A stretch of DNA of 64,000 bases from Stieleria maiorica (GTDB taxonomy: Bacteria; Planctomycetota; Planctomycetia; Pirellulales; Pirellulaceae): NCBI RefSeq assembly GCF_008035925.1, contig NZ_CP036264.1, forward strand, positions 8,346,343 to 8,410,342, given 5' to 3'. Positions 43,903 through 57,331 of this stretch are shown here, piece after piece. The notes below the pieces were generated by a model. The model ran no database searches and was not told the DNA's origin. It saw nothing but the letters and a program-made list of their open reading frames with translations. Numbering within the stretch: position 1 is the first letter of the stretch; each line of letters opens with the position of its first letter. Made by a program: the position numbers and the translations under genes.

Positions 43903-44928
43903 CTACGGCGTCGGGTTAGCGTGCTCGGCTTCTTCCAGGCTCTCCCGCTCCTCGGCGCTGGCGGTCCAGTAGAACACCGTCCCGAGGATCGCGATCAAGA
44001 CCTTGACCATTTCAAACACCAGTGCGATCAAGGTCCCCGATGCGTTGGTCGGTTCGGCCGGGATCAAATGATACAGCCACTCGATCGCGGCCTCGAATAC
44101 GCCGATTCCGGCGGGGGTCAATGGGAGTGCCGATGCCAGCATTCCGATCGGCACGATGATGAAGTGCTCTCCCAACGACGGGATCGATGGGTAAAGTCCG
44201 CACGCGATCAAGTACAGGCTGAGGGTCAGCATGGCGTGCACACCGATGCTCATCAGGATCGAGATCCCGAATGCGACCGGATGATCGTGGAACATCCGCA
44301 GCGGCGGACCGATCCGGTGCACGATCCCGCCGACCAAGGGCAACGTCTCACCCCAGTGGACCAGGCGGTCAACGACTCGGCCGCCGAAGACCAATCCGGC
44401 CAACACAGCCGTTCCGACGCCGACCAGCACCGCGGTCCCCAGCTTCAATTGATGCATCTCTTCGCCACCGGCCGAGGAGGCACCGCCGCCCTGTTGGAAC
44501 AGGAAAGCGACCGATGCGAGTAACAGCAGCCCGTACAACCCGACGCCTCGATCGACCAACACCGAAGCCACCGCTTGCACGCGACGGCCCGGGCGTCGTT
44601 TGGCCAAGAAAATCGCCTTGAACAAGTCGCCGCCGACGCTGCCCGCCGAGACGAAATTCAGCAGAAAGCAGATCGCGCCCAACCGGAACGCTTCCAACAC
44701 CGTCAACTCGATCCCCTGGCAGCGAACCAGCAAACACCAGCGGGCGAACGACAAGCTGACCGCGGCGACGGCGACCGCCAACGCGCCCAGCAGCAGCGGA
44801 TAATTCTTGTCGTGCTGCGCAAGTTCGTCCCACTGCTGCGGCTCGATCCGATACAGCAGAAAGGCGATGATCCCCAGCGGGATCGCAATTTTGCAAACAG
44901 TTGCAAAAAGCTGGCGTTTTGACTTCAT
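43903..44928 (-). CDS. YbhN/UPF0104-like membrane protein (lysylphosphatidylglycerol synthase TM family)
   Basis: A 341-residue integral membrane protein with about eight transmembrane segments, beginning AIPLGIIAFLLYRI. The conserved FVSAGSVGGDLFKAIFLAK block and DRGVGLYGLLLLA identify the flippase-like TM domain shared by MprF and YbhN/AglD proteins. It lacks the aminoacyltransferase domain of MprF, so a lipid-flipping or polyisoprenoid-related role is more likely than lysyl transfer. It is monocistronic on the minus strand, with a long-hairpin repeat between it and rpoC. Confidence 0.87.
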   Translation of the reverse strand: MKSKRQLFATVCKIAIPLGIIAFLLYRIEPQQWDELAQHDKNYPLLLGALAVAVAAVSLSFARWCLLVRCQGIELTVLEAFRLGAICFLLNFVSAGSVGGDLFKAIFLAKRRPGRRVQAVASVLVDRGVGLYGLLLLASVAFLFQQGGGASSAGGEEMHQLKLGTAVLVGVGTAVLAGLVFGGRVVDRLVHWGETLPLVGGIVHRIGPPLRMFHDHPVAFGISILMSIGVHAMLTLSLYLIACGLYPSIPSLGEHFIIVPIGMLASALPLTPAGIGVFEAAIEWLYHLIPAEPTNASGTLIALVFEMVKVLIAILGTVFYWTASAEERESLEEAEHANPTP

Positions 44929-45000
44929 GTGCGGCAGGATAATCCGTGTCGTCGTTTTGCCAAACGCCGGTCAGAGCGATCAACCGTCACCGGCCGATGC

Positions 45001-45089
45001 GCACGCGAGTGTCGCCGTGTTCTCCGAACTCGGCGTGCGCGAAAAAGCGGAGCTCTGCCCCGCGCCGACCTCGGAGAGGACGGCGACTG
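45001..45089. repeat. Long-hairpin repeat, copy 3
   Basis: Shares the GTCGCCGT/ACGGCGAC and CTCCGA/TCGGAG stems with copies 1 and 2, with a slightly shorter apical region. It ends about 30 bp after the rpoC stop (on the minus strand) and could serve as its terminator, although no T-run follows. Confidence 0.85.
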
Positions 45090-45121
45090 GCCCAATTCGG
45101 GGCCGGACTGAACCGCGGGCT

Positions 45122-49528
<4,407 letters not shown>

Positions 49529-49744
49529 GATATGAAAGCCTTTAGCAGTTAGCGGTAAGCAGTTAGCTATTGATTTGTATTGAAGTTGCCGGCGACCGGG
49601 CGAGCGGTTTCGGCGAATGAATCGGCGTTCGGCGGAGTGCTGTTCCGCCGGGGCGTCTTTGCCGACCCGTCACGGGGGACAGGCCAGCGGCGGCGTCGGG
49701 TGCCGGCGGTGCGCGATGGCGGACGGCCGGCCGATCGCGGGTGA
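49529..49744. other. rpoB-rpoC intergenic spacer
   Basis: An unusually long 216-bp spacer for rpoB-rpoC. It contains a short direct repeat (GCAGTTAGC at 49539-49547 and again within 49557-49566). No gene is evident, and antisense frames in it are shadows. An internal promoter or processing site is possible. Confidence 0.5.
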
Positions 49745-52700
49745 CTAAATCGGTCTCTTTTCGAGTTGCATGTTCAGCGCCAAGCCACGGATCTCGTTGG
49801 TCAGAACGTCGAAGCTGGCCGGTGTGCCGGCTTCCAACGTGTTTTCTCCCTTGACCATCGATTCGTAGATCTTGGTACGGCCTTCGACATCGTCGCTCTT
49901 GACGGTCAACAACTCCTGCAAGATGTACGCGGCACCGTAGGCTTCCAACGCCCAAACTTCCATCTCTCCGAAACGCTGGCCGCCGAAACGTGCTTTCCCG
50001 CCCAGGGGTTGCTGGGTGATCAACGAGTACGGTCCGGTGCTGCGGGCGTGGACCTTGTCGTCGACCAGGTGGTGCAGTTTGAGCATGTAGATGTAGCCGA
50101 CGGTGGTTTCCTGTTCCATCGCTTCGCCGGTGCGACCGTCGATCAGTTGGACCTTGCCGTGACGCGGCAACCCGGCTTCTTCCAACGCTTCGTTGATGTC
50201 GTCTTCGCTGGCCCCGTTGAAGACCGGCGTGATCGACTGGAAGCCCAGTTTGGCTCCGGCCCAACCCAGGTGCGTTTCCAAAATCTGGCCGACGTTCATT
50301 CGGCTGGGGACGCCAAGCGGGTTGAGCAGGATTTGCAGCGGGGTGCCGTCGGGCAGGAAAGGCATGTCGGCGATCGGCAGGATCTTGGCGATCACACCCT
50401 TGTTCCCGTGCCGGCCGGCCATCTTGTCCCCGACGCTGATCACACGCTTGGTGGCGATGTAGACCTTGGCCATCTGCAACACACCGCTGCGGAGTTCGTC
50501 GCCCCGCTTCATGCTGTTGAGTTTGCGGTCGCGTTGATCGATGGCGACTTCGACGTTGGACCATTGGGTGTCGTAGACCTTTTGGACCGCGGCCTGTTTG
50601 TCCTCGCCTTTGACTTGATCCATGATGTGATCGAGCCGGAATGCGATCGCGCGTTCGGCGACGAACTTGGGGTCCTGTCCGTCGGCCAGCGGCGTTCCGG
50701 TGGAATCCTTCAGCTTCGCACCGGCGGCCTCTTCCAGATCGCGGACCAGCGATTCAAACGTGCTGGCGATTTCCGCATTGCCCGACGCTTCGACGTCTTT
50801 CAGTTCCCGTTCGAACTCCTTCCGCTCGTCCTCGGACAGACTCATGCGGCGCGAGAACTTGTGGGTGTCGATGACGATCCCTTCGATCCCCGAGGGGACT
50901 TCCAGCGAGTCGTTTTTGACGTCCTCACCGGCCCGGCCGAAGATCGCGTGCAGCAGTTTTTCTTCCGGCGTCAGTTCGGTCTTGCTCTTCGGGCTGACCT
51001 TTCCGACCAGGATGTCGCCGGGTTTGACGTACGTCCCGACTTGGACGATGCCGTTTTCGTCCAGGTTGCGAAGGGCTTTTTCGCTGACGTTGGGGATGTC
51101 ACGGGTGAACTCTTCGCGGCCGAGTTTCGTCTCGCGGATTTCGACGTCGAAATCTTCGATGTGGATCGACGTGTAGGTGTCGTTCCGCACCAGTTCTTCG
51201 CTGATGATGATCGCGTCTTCGTAGTTGAAGCCGTCGAAGGACATGAAGCCGACCAGGACGTTGCGTCCCAGGGCCAGTTCGCCGTCTCGGGTCGCGGCAC
51301 CGTCGGCAATGATCTGGCCTTTGGTGACGTCATCGCCCAGCCGCACCAGCGGCTTTTGGTTTTGGCAGGTGCGCTCGTTGAGTCCCTGGTACTTTTTCAG
51401 TTCGTAGTGGTCGCTGCCGATTTCGATGCGGCTGGAATCGACATACGTGACTTTGCCGGCACGGCGGGCGCGGACGACCATCGCACTGTTGCGTGCGACC
51501 TCGCGTTCCATCCCGGTGCCGACGATCGGCGGTTCGGCCACCAGCAACGGGACCGCTTGACGCTGCATGTTCGAACCCATCAACGCACGGTTGGCGTCGT
51601 CGTGCTCCAGGAACGGGATCAACCCGGCCGAGACGCCCACCATTTGGCTGGGCGCGACGTCCATGTAGTTGACCTGGTTGGGCTGGACGATTTGGAAGTC
51701 GCTGCGGACCCGGGCGATCAAGTTGGGGCCGGGGACCAGTGCGTTGTCCTTGACCTCGGTGTCGGCCGGCGCCACGTAGGCCTCGTTTTCTTCGTCGGCA
51801 CGCAACCAGACGACTTCGTCGGTGACGACGCCGTCTTTGACGCATCGGTAGGGCGTGATCAGGAAGCCGTAATCGTCCACGCCGGCGTAGATCGCCAGCG
51901 AACTGATCAAGCCGATGTTCGTGCCTTCCGGCGTTTCAATCGGGCAGATCCGTCCGTAGTGAGAAATGTGCACGTCGCGGACTTCGAATCCGGCTCGTTT
52001 CCGGTTCAAACCGCCCGGTCCGAGTGCCGAAAGCCGGCGTTCGTGCGTCAGCTGGCTCAACGGGTTCGTCTGGTCGACGACTTGCGACAGCTCGCCGCGA
52101 CCGAAGAAGTAATCGATCGCCGCCGAGACGCTCTTGGGGTTGATCAGCGATCGCGGCGTCATGTCCTGGGCATCTTTGACGCTCATCCGTTCCTGCACCG
52201 TGCGGCGCAGTTTCAGGAACCCTTTGCGGAGCTCTTCGCAGGCGAGTTCGTCGATGGTTCGCAGACGACGGTTGCCCAGGTGGTCGATGTCGTCGATTTC
52301 CGCGGGGCTGTCCGGGTCAAACAGTTCGATCAGATAACGAATCGATTCGATGATGTCATCCGGCCGCAGCGTCATCACCGACTCGCTGACGCCCAGACCC
52401 AGTTTTCGATTCAGACGGAATCGTCCGACCTTGCCGAGCCGGTAGCGGTTGTCGTCGTAGAATTTTTCTTCGAACAGAACCCGCGCCTTTTCCAGCTGCG
52501 GCGGGTTGCCCGGACGCAGTCGTTGGTAGATCCGCAACAACGCTTCTTCGTGGCTGGCGGTGTTATCTTCCATCAGGGTGTTGAAGATCACCGGGACCTT
52601 GGGGGCATCCATGCACTGGATGCTGGTCACGCCGGCGACGCAGATCGCTTCGGCGACTTCCTTGGTGATCCGGTGCGCCGCTTCGATGATGATTTCACCG

Positions 52701-53467
52701 GCCCGTTCGCTGCCGCTGGGGAAGACGACGTCATCAACGGCGATCTTGCCTTCGATCTTCGAGGCGCTTTTGACGCTGGAGAGCTTTTCGGTGCGGGTGG
52801 GGTAGAACGCTTGCAGGATGTCGGCGTCGGTCGAGTACTTCGGGTCCATCGCCCGCAGCAACGTCGTCGCGGCGAACTTCCCACTCTGGTCGATCCGAAC
52901 GGTCAGCGCATCTTTCTTGGTGACATTGAACTCGACCCAGCTGCCGCGTTCGGGAATCACGCGGCACGAGGGCAGTTTGCGGTCGGTCGTCGTGTCGGTG
53001 TCCCAGACGAAGTCGACACCGGGTGAACGGTGCAACTGGCTGACGACCACACGCTCGGCACCGTTGATGATGAACTCGCCGCCACCCATCATGATCGGCA
53101 TGTCGCCGAGATACACTTCTTCCTCGTGCGGTTCTTCACGATTCAGACGCAACCAGATCCGCAGGGGCATCCCGTAGGTCAGCCGCAACTGGCGGCATTC
53201 CTGGCTGGTGTAGCGAGGTTTGCCGAGCTCGTAGCGGATGTACTCCAGCGTGATGTTCCCGTCGTAGCTGGCGATCGGAAAAATTTCGCGCAGGACGCTT
53301 TCCAGCCCATGGTCTTGGCGAGAGAGCGGGCTGATGTCTTCTTGCAGGAACTCCTTGTAAGAAGCGGTCTGCAAAGCGGTCAAATCGGGAAGCTCGAAGC
53401 CACCCAAATCGGTACCAAAGTGACGGACGGTTGTGGGAATCAGACGACGCTTGGACGTAACTGCCAT
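49745..53467 (-). CDS. rpoB: DNA-directed RNA polymerase subunit beta
   Basis: A 1240-residue beta subunit. The start ATG at 53467 (opening [18 protein letters not shown]) is chosen because AGGAG lies 11-13 nt upstream and further upstream frame is not conserved. Hallmarks are the rifampicin-pocket region [20 protein letters not shown] then [20 protein letters not shown], the [15 protein letters not shown] block, and the C-terminal [20 protein letters not shown] segment. No frame disruption is seen. The usual rplJ-rplL neighbours do not precede it. Instead there is a leader of about 700 bp. Confidence 0.98.
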   Translation of the reverse strand: MAVTSKRRLIPTTVRHFGTDLGGFELPDLTALQTASYKEFLQEDISPLSRQDHGLESVLREIFPIASYDGNITLEYIRYELGKPRYTSQECRQLRLTYGMPLRIWLRLNREEPHEEEVYLGDMPIMMGGGEFIINGAERVVVSQLHRSPGVDFVWDTDTTTDRKLPSCRVIPERGSWVEFNVTKKDALTVRIDQSGKFAATTLLRAMDPKYSTDADILQAFYPTRTEKLSSVKSASKIEGKIAVDDVVFPSGSERAGEIIIEAAHRITKEVAEAICVAGVTSIQCMDAPKVPVIFNTLMEDNTASHEEALLRIYQRLRPGNPPQLEKARVLFEEKFYDDNRYRLGKVGRFRLNRKLGLGVSESVMTLRPDDIIESIRYLIELFDPDSPAEIDDIDHLGNRRLRTIDELACEELRKGFLKLRRTVQERMSVKDAQDMTPRSLINPKSVSAAIDYFFGRGELSQVVDQTNPLSQLTHERRLSALGPGGLNRKRAGFEVRDVHISHYGRICPIETPEGTNIGLISSLAIYAGVDDYGFLITPYRCVKDGVVTDEVVWLRADEENEAYVAPADTEVKDNALVPGPNLIARVRSDFQIVQPNQVNYMDVAPSQMVGVSAGLIPFLEHDDANRALMGSNMQRQAVPLLVAEPPIVGTGMEREVARNSAMVVRARRAGKVTYVDSSRIEIGSDHYELKKYQGLNERTCQNQKPLVRLGDDVTKGQIIADGAATRDGELALGRNVLVGFMSFDGFNYEDAIIISEELVRNDTYTSIHIEDFDVEIRETKLGREEFTRDIPNVSEKALRNLDENGIVQVGTYVKPGDILVGKVSPKSKTELTPEEKLLHAIFGRAGEDVKNDSLEVPSGIEGIVIDTHKFSRRMSLSEDERKEFERELKDVEASGNAEIASTFESLVRDLEEAAGAKLKDSTGTPLADGQDPKFVAERAIAFRLDHIMDQVKGEDKQAAVQKVYDTQWSNVEVAIDQRDRKLNSMKRGDELRSGVLQMAKVYIATKRVISVGDKMAGRHGNKGVIAKILPIADMPFLPDGTPLQILLNPLGVPSRMNVGQILETHLGWAGAKLGFQSITPVFNGASEDDINEALEEAGLPRHGKVQLIDGRTGEAMEQETTVGYIYMLKLHHLVDDKVHARSTGPYSLITQQPLGGKARFGGQRFGEMEVWALEAYGAAYILQELLTVKSDDVEGRTKIYESMVKGENTLEAGTPASFDVLTNEIRGLALNMQLEKRPI

Positions 53468-53944
53468 CGGTAAAGAAAGCTCCTGCTGGACTTGAGATCC
53501 ATGATCTCGGACGGCTATCGAATTGGTTTCGACCGAACTGCTACAAGCACTGCTGCTGCGACTACACTGTGTCCCCGTGAGGCACACAGACCCCAACAGG
53601 CACATCGCTCACGAAAGGTTCGAGATTCCGATTGACGTGGGGAATCGGATTTACGGACATTGGGTCGCTGGAAAGAATTGGGCCGGAAACATGGAAGCCA
53701 GGACCCTGAATCGCTATATCGGCAAAGACCGATTGCCAAGACCGGATCCCGCCGCAATGCGACAGCACCAGGAATCGACAACTCGGTTGCGGTAAACGCG
53801 TTCGCCAAAACAGTGTGACCAATCGAGTTCCGCGATGGTTGCGGGATCAGGGGACGCACGGGCGGGCATTCCTGAGTCGCGACACGGATATAGACGGCTG
53901 GAACCTAGGCTTGTTGTGGGAGAATATCACAAGCGGAGTTTTCA

Positions 53945-53991
53945 CGAAAGCCCAACCCGAAAAACTGGCCCGGATTATGCTGGGGCTTTCG
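53945..53991. repeat. Inverted repeat in the rpoB upstream region
   Basis: CGAAAGCCC (53945-53953) and GGGCTTTCG (53983-53991) are exact reverse complements separated by 29 bp. It could be an RNA structure in a long rpoB leader or an operator. Confidence 0.6.
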
Positions 53992-54082
53992 TTGGTGCCG
54001 TAAGTATTGTTCACGAAACGGCTTACTGCGATTCGCTGGCATTCCTGGTCACACCGCACCCGTACGGTTTTCGGCCCGTCGG

Positions 54083-54115
54083 AAAAAAAATAAAAAATTG
54101 GGGCGTCGGCGCCCC
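54083..54115 (-). terminator. Strong rho-independent terminator
   Basis: On the minus strand, GGGGCG-CCGA-CGCCCC (54115 to 54100) is followed by AA then a T-rich run with one A (54097-54083). It lies 53 bp after the stop of the membrane-protein gene and upstream of rpoB, so it isolates rpoBC from that gene. Confidence 0.9.
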
Positions 54116-54168
54116 GCCCCTCGTCGCCCAGCCACCCCCAACTCTCGGCCCCCGAAACACTCGGCCTG

Positions 54169-55473
54169 CTAGAGGAACATCGACTGGAACATCAACCATC
54201 GGGCGGTCAGCAGCGTCAACAGCAGACAGCACCACCACGAGGCCACTTGGGCAATCGGCCGTCGGTGCAGTCGGTACAGGATGGCGATCGCAATCCCTGT
54301 CACGGCCGCTTTGAAGAAAAATAACCGAACCGGCTGGCTGATCATGCTGCTGCCGAGCGGATTGAGTTCGCGCATCATTCCGGCATTGGCGGTCCCCAGC
54401 GTCCAAACCAGATCGACGACCGAAAGCAATGCGACGATCAACAGGGATTGCCCGACCACCTTGCGATGCTTGGACCAGTCCGTCGGTTCCTCCGTCGCCA
54501 CTTCGATCGTGGGGCGATTGGTCAACAGGTGCCCAAAGCCGAGCACGACCACGGCCATCGCAAAAATGGTCAGGGGATAGGAGATGCGTGAGAGCCAGCG
54601 GGTCCCCGCCGAGATCCGTTCCCCCTCGAGCTCAGCCGCATCGATTTTGTCAAACGTCGCCTGGGCACGCTCGCTGAACGCCGCTGTGGGCTGGAATTCG
54701 GTCAGCAGTCGATCCAAGACCGCGTGGGTCCGGTTGTCAAGGCTGGTGAGATTGACGGCGGTTGTGCGGTTGTCCGGGGCGTTCAACGCCCTCAAGTACT
54801 CGATGCCGTCCGATTCGCGGAACAATAGTGCCGGCGGGGCGCCGGTGTACAGCACCAGGACCGTACCGAAGTCGACCGACGCGATGTCGTCGGCAAAGAT
54901 CCGAAACAGATTGGAGGTCGAGTCGCCTGGACTGCCGCCGGGACGCCACCCGCCCTCGCCATCTCGGTCGCCCGAGCCAACTCGATCACTCCGGCCGAAT
55001 TGATCACCCCGGCCAACTCGATCACCCCGGCCGAATTGATCACCCCGGGCAAATTGATCCGTCTGGCCGAATTGATCCGTCTGGCCGAATCGCGGCCCTT
55101 CCCTGAAATTCACCCAACGGGTTTCGGAGGCGTTCGGGGCGAAGTTGGCCTCGCGCATCCAGCGTGGACGGCGCCGGTTGAACCGTGACTCCCGTTCCCG
55201 GGCCTGTTCGGCATAGGCGGACAGGTCAAACGTCTCGGGCCCGAACTCGTGACCGTTGAGCGTCAGCGAATCCGCCGTGACGTGGACCTCATACGGTGGG
55301 GCCAGGTATTCGCCGTCGATGAAAATATACCCTTGCTTGGCTGGGTACTTGGCTGGCGATTGCGGCCCAGGATCAGATTGCGGCCCAGGGGCAGCCGACG
55401 CGGGCCCGACGCCCGACAGTGCCGCGAGAGCGATCATCGCGACGAAGTGGTGGCCAAATGTAGAGCGATCCAT
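54169..55473 (-). CDS. Exported membrane protein with Gly/Asp/Gln hexapeptide repeat
   Basis: A 434-residue protein of unknown family. It has a signal peptide (about residues 1-28), a short strand-rich domain (GYIFIDGEYLAPPYEVHVTA), a low-complexity segment at about 128-170 made of seven hexapeptide units of the FGRGDQ type, a soluble region, and four transmembrane segments in the last 150 residues (for example SYPLTIFAMAVVVLGFG and QSLLIVALLSVVDLVWTLG). The repeat is also a tandem 18-bp DNA repeat, so length polymorphism is likely. The RGD-like units could be fortuitous. It is monocistronic, with its own strong terminator. Confidence 0.78.
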   Translation of the reverse strand: MDRSTFGHHFVAMIALAALSGVGPASAAPGPQSDPGPQSPAKYPAKQGYIFIDGEYLAPPYEVHVTADSLTLNGHEFGPETFDLSAYAEQARERESRFNRRRPRWMREANFAPNASETRWVNFREGPRFGQTDQFGQTDQFARGDQFGRGDRVGRGDQFGRSDRVGSGDRDGEGGWRPGGSPGDSTSNLFRIFADDIASVDFGTVLVLYTGAPPALLFRESDGIEYLRALNAPDNRTTAVNLTSLDNRTHAVLDRLLTEFQPTAAFSERAQATFDKIDAAELEGERISAGTRWLSRISYPLTIFAMAVVVLGFGHLLTNRPTIEVATEEPTDWSKHRKVVGQSLLIVALLSVVDLVWTLGTANAGMMRELNPLGSSMISQPVRLFFFKAAVTGIAIAILYRLHRRPIAQVASWWCCLLLTLLTARWLMFQSMFL

Positions 55474-55847
55474 CGGATTCCTTGATCTGCAAGCGAAGTT
55501 GACGAGCCAAAAGGTGCTGTGCGGTGCTCAAGATTGTTTAATCCTGTCGGTCGCCAAAGGTTTCGCAGAAGATCCGGAGGCCCGCACCGATCGACGGGTT
55601 TCAAGTGCCAGGTCGGTTGGGAGTTGGGAGTTGGGAGTTGGGAGTTGGGAGTGGGGAGTGGGGAGTGGGGAGTGGGGAGTGGGGAGTGGGGAGTGGGGAG
55701 TTTAACCTGAGTGATCGGCCGCGGAGTGGGGAGTGGGGAGTGGGGAGTGGGGAGTGGGGAGTGGGGAGTGGGGAGTGGGGAGTGGGGAGTGGGGAGTGGG
55801 GGAGAAAAATGTCGAGCGTCTTTGGGCAAACTTGAAACTTGAAACCC
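55474..55847. other. Intergenic region filled by a heptanucleotide minisatellite
   Basis: This 374-bp gap between the second DUF1501 stop and the membrane-protein start contains two blocks of a G-rich 7-bp tandem repeat. Frames reading through the array are artefacts of the repeat. Confidence 0.6.
55617..55804 (+). repeat. Heptanucleotide minisatellite (TTGGGAG / TGGGGAG)
   Basis: Block 1 (55617-55700) has five TTGGGAG units then seven TGGGGAG units. A 26-bp spacer follows. Block 2 (55727-55804) has ten TGGGGAG units and a last unit expanded to eight bases. Each TGGGGAG block carries runs of four G at 7-bp spacing, a canonical G-quadruplex pattern. Confidence 0.95.
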
Positions 55848-57323
55848 TCAACCCAGCAATTGCCGAACGATTCGCCCTTCCACATCGGTCAGTCGGAATT
55901 CGCGTCCCTGGTATCGATAGGTCAGCCGCTCGTGATCGAGGCCGAGCAGGTGCAAGACGGTGGCGTTGAGGTCGTGGACGTGGACGCCATCCTGGACGAC
56001 ATCCATGCCGAATTCATCGGTCTTGCCATAGCTGACGCCGCCCTTGACCCCGCCGCCGGCCAGCCAGCACGTGAAGGCGTCCTTGTGGTGGTCTCTGCCG
56101 GACAATCCCGTTCCCTGGTTACTGCCTTGGTTCAAGGGCGTGCGGCCGAATTCGGATCCCCAGATGATCAGTGTGTCTTTCAGCAATCCGCGCCGTTTTA
56201 GATCGGTGATCAGGGCGGCGATCGGGCGATCGGTCTGGCGGCATTTCTCCGGCAGACGTTTCTCGATCGTCCCGTGGTGGTCCCAATCCGAATCGTACAA
56301 TTCGATCAGCCGCACGCCGCGCTCGACCAACCGCCGGGCCAGCAAGCAGTTGTTGGCGAAGGACGCTTTGCCGGGTTGGGCGCCGTAAAGCGAAAGCGTT
56401 TCGGCGGTCTCCCCCTCCAGGCTCATTAGTTCCGGCACCGACATCTGCATACGGTAGGACATTTCGTATTGGCTGATCCGTGTCGCGATTTCTTCGTCGC
56501 CGGTCGCCAGTCGGTGCTGTTCATTCAGTTCCCCGAGCGCGTCGAGCACTTGGCGGCGATCTTCGATCGATCGTCCCTCAGGGTTGGAAAGGAACAGCAC
56601 CGGGTCTCCTTCGGAACGGAATTGGATGCCTTGGTAAATACTGGGCAGAAACCCCGGCGACCACATGCTGGTCCCGGCGCCGCCGGCCGGACCGCTTAGC
56701 AGCACGACGTATCCTGGCAGGTCCTTGTTTTCCGAACCTAGTCCATAGCTGACCCAGGAACCGAAGCTGGGGCGGCCGCCGCGACCGAATCCGGAATGCA
56801 GAAACATCTGCGCCGGAGCATGGTTGATCTCCTCGGTGTGCAGCGAATGAACGAAGGCCAACTCGTCGGCGACGTTGCTCAGATGCGGCCACAGTTCGCT
56901 CATCGTGTGTCCGCATTCGCCATGCCGCGAAAACTTCCACGGCGAACCGGCCAACGTGGAGGTTTTGCCGATGAACGCAAAGTCGCGATCTTTGGTGACT
57001 TCCGGCGGGCAGGGTTGGTTGTGCCGTTTGACCAGTTCGGGTTTCTCGTCGAACAGGTCCAATTGTGACGGGGCACCGATCATGTGCAGATAAATCACAT
57101 GCTTGGCGCGCGGCGGGAAATGCGGGCCAGCGGCAGCAGAGGACTGTTCGCAAAGCATCGACGCCAGTGCGATCGATCCGAAGCCGATGCCGCCGCGGCT
57201 GAGAAAACCGCGGCGGTTTAATCGGAAAATGTCGTCGCGGTCCAGACACGCCGCGGGGCAATGCGGAGCTTGGCCGTGTGGTTGGTCACGATGCAGACTT
57301 GATGCGGCAGGTTGGTTGGGCAT
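55848..57323 (-). CDS. DUF1501 protein, Tat-exported (second set)
   Basis: A 491-residue DUF1501 protein with an N-terminal extension of about 35 residues before the twin-arginine signal (NRRGFLSRGGIGFGS). It has the family blocks VIYLHMIGAPSQLDLFDEKP, the GFGRGGRPSFGSWVSYGLGS segment, LIIWGSEFGRTPLNQG and DLNATVLHLLGLDHERLTYR. It diverges clearly from the first copy at 39775-41289, so the two are paralogs rather than recent duplicates. It lies 8 bp after its cytochrome partner, and a G-rich minisatellite follows the stop. Confidence 0.92.
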   Translation of the reverse strand: MPNQPAASSLHRDQPHGQAPHCPAACLDRDDIFRLNRRGFLSRGGIGFGSIALASMLCEQSSAAAGPHFPPRAKHVIYLHMIGAPSQLDLFDEKPELVKRHNQPCPPEVTKDRDFAFIGKTSTLAGSPWKFSRHGECGHTMSELWPHLSNVADELAFVHSLHTEEINHAPAQMFLHSGFGRGGRPSFGSWVSYGLGSENKDLPGYVVLLSGPAGGAGTSMWSPGFLPSIYQGIQFRSEGDPVLFLSNPEGRSIEDRRQVLDALGELNEQHRLATGDEEIATRISQYEMSYRMQMSVPELMSLEGETAETLSLYGAQPGKASFANNCLLARRLVERGVRLIELYDSDWDHHGTIEKRLPEKCRQTDRPIAALITDLKRRGLLKDTLIIWGSEFGRTPLNQGSNQGTGLSGRDHHKDAFTCWLAGGGVKGGVSYGKTDEFGMDVVQDGVHVHDLNATVLHLLGLDHERLTYRYQGREFRLTDVEGRIVRQLLG

Positions 57324-57331
57324 CCGTAGGC

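Larger units (their letters stand above)
53468..54168. other. Long region upstream of rpoB
   Basis: A 701-bp stretch with no supported gene. It contains a perfect 9-bp inverted repeat (53945-53953 with 53983-53991) and, at its far end, the terminator of the upstream membrane-protein gene. It should hold the rpoB promoter and a long leader. Small frames of 60-90 codons have no recognisable similarity. Confidence 0.55.

Noticed and set aside
49766..53026. A plus-strand open frame of over 1000 codons opposite rpoB
   Set aside because: Antisense shadow of rpoB with the same abnormal composition.
53815..54003. A 62-codon frame upstream of rpoB
   Set aside because: Contains a 9-bp inverted repeat and has no recognisable protein features. 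It was considered as a missing ribosomal protein gene but does not resemble L7/L12 or L10.
55434..55885. Proline-rich minus-strand frames (PLPTPHS repeats)
   Set aside because: They only read through the heptanucleotide minisatellite, which stays open in several frames because 7-bp units lack stop codons.
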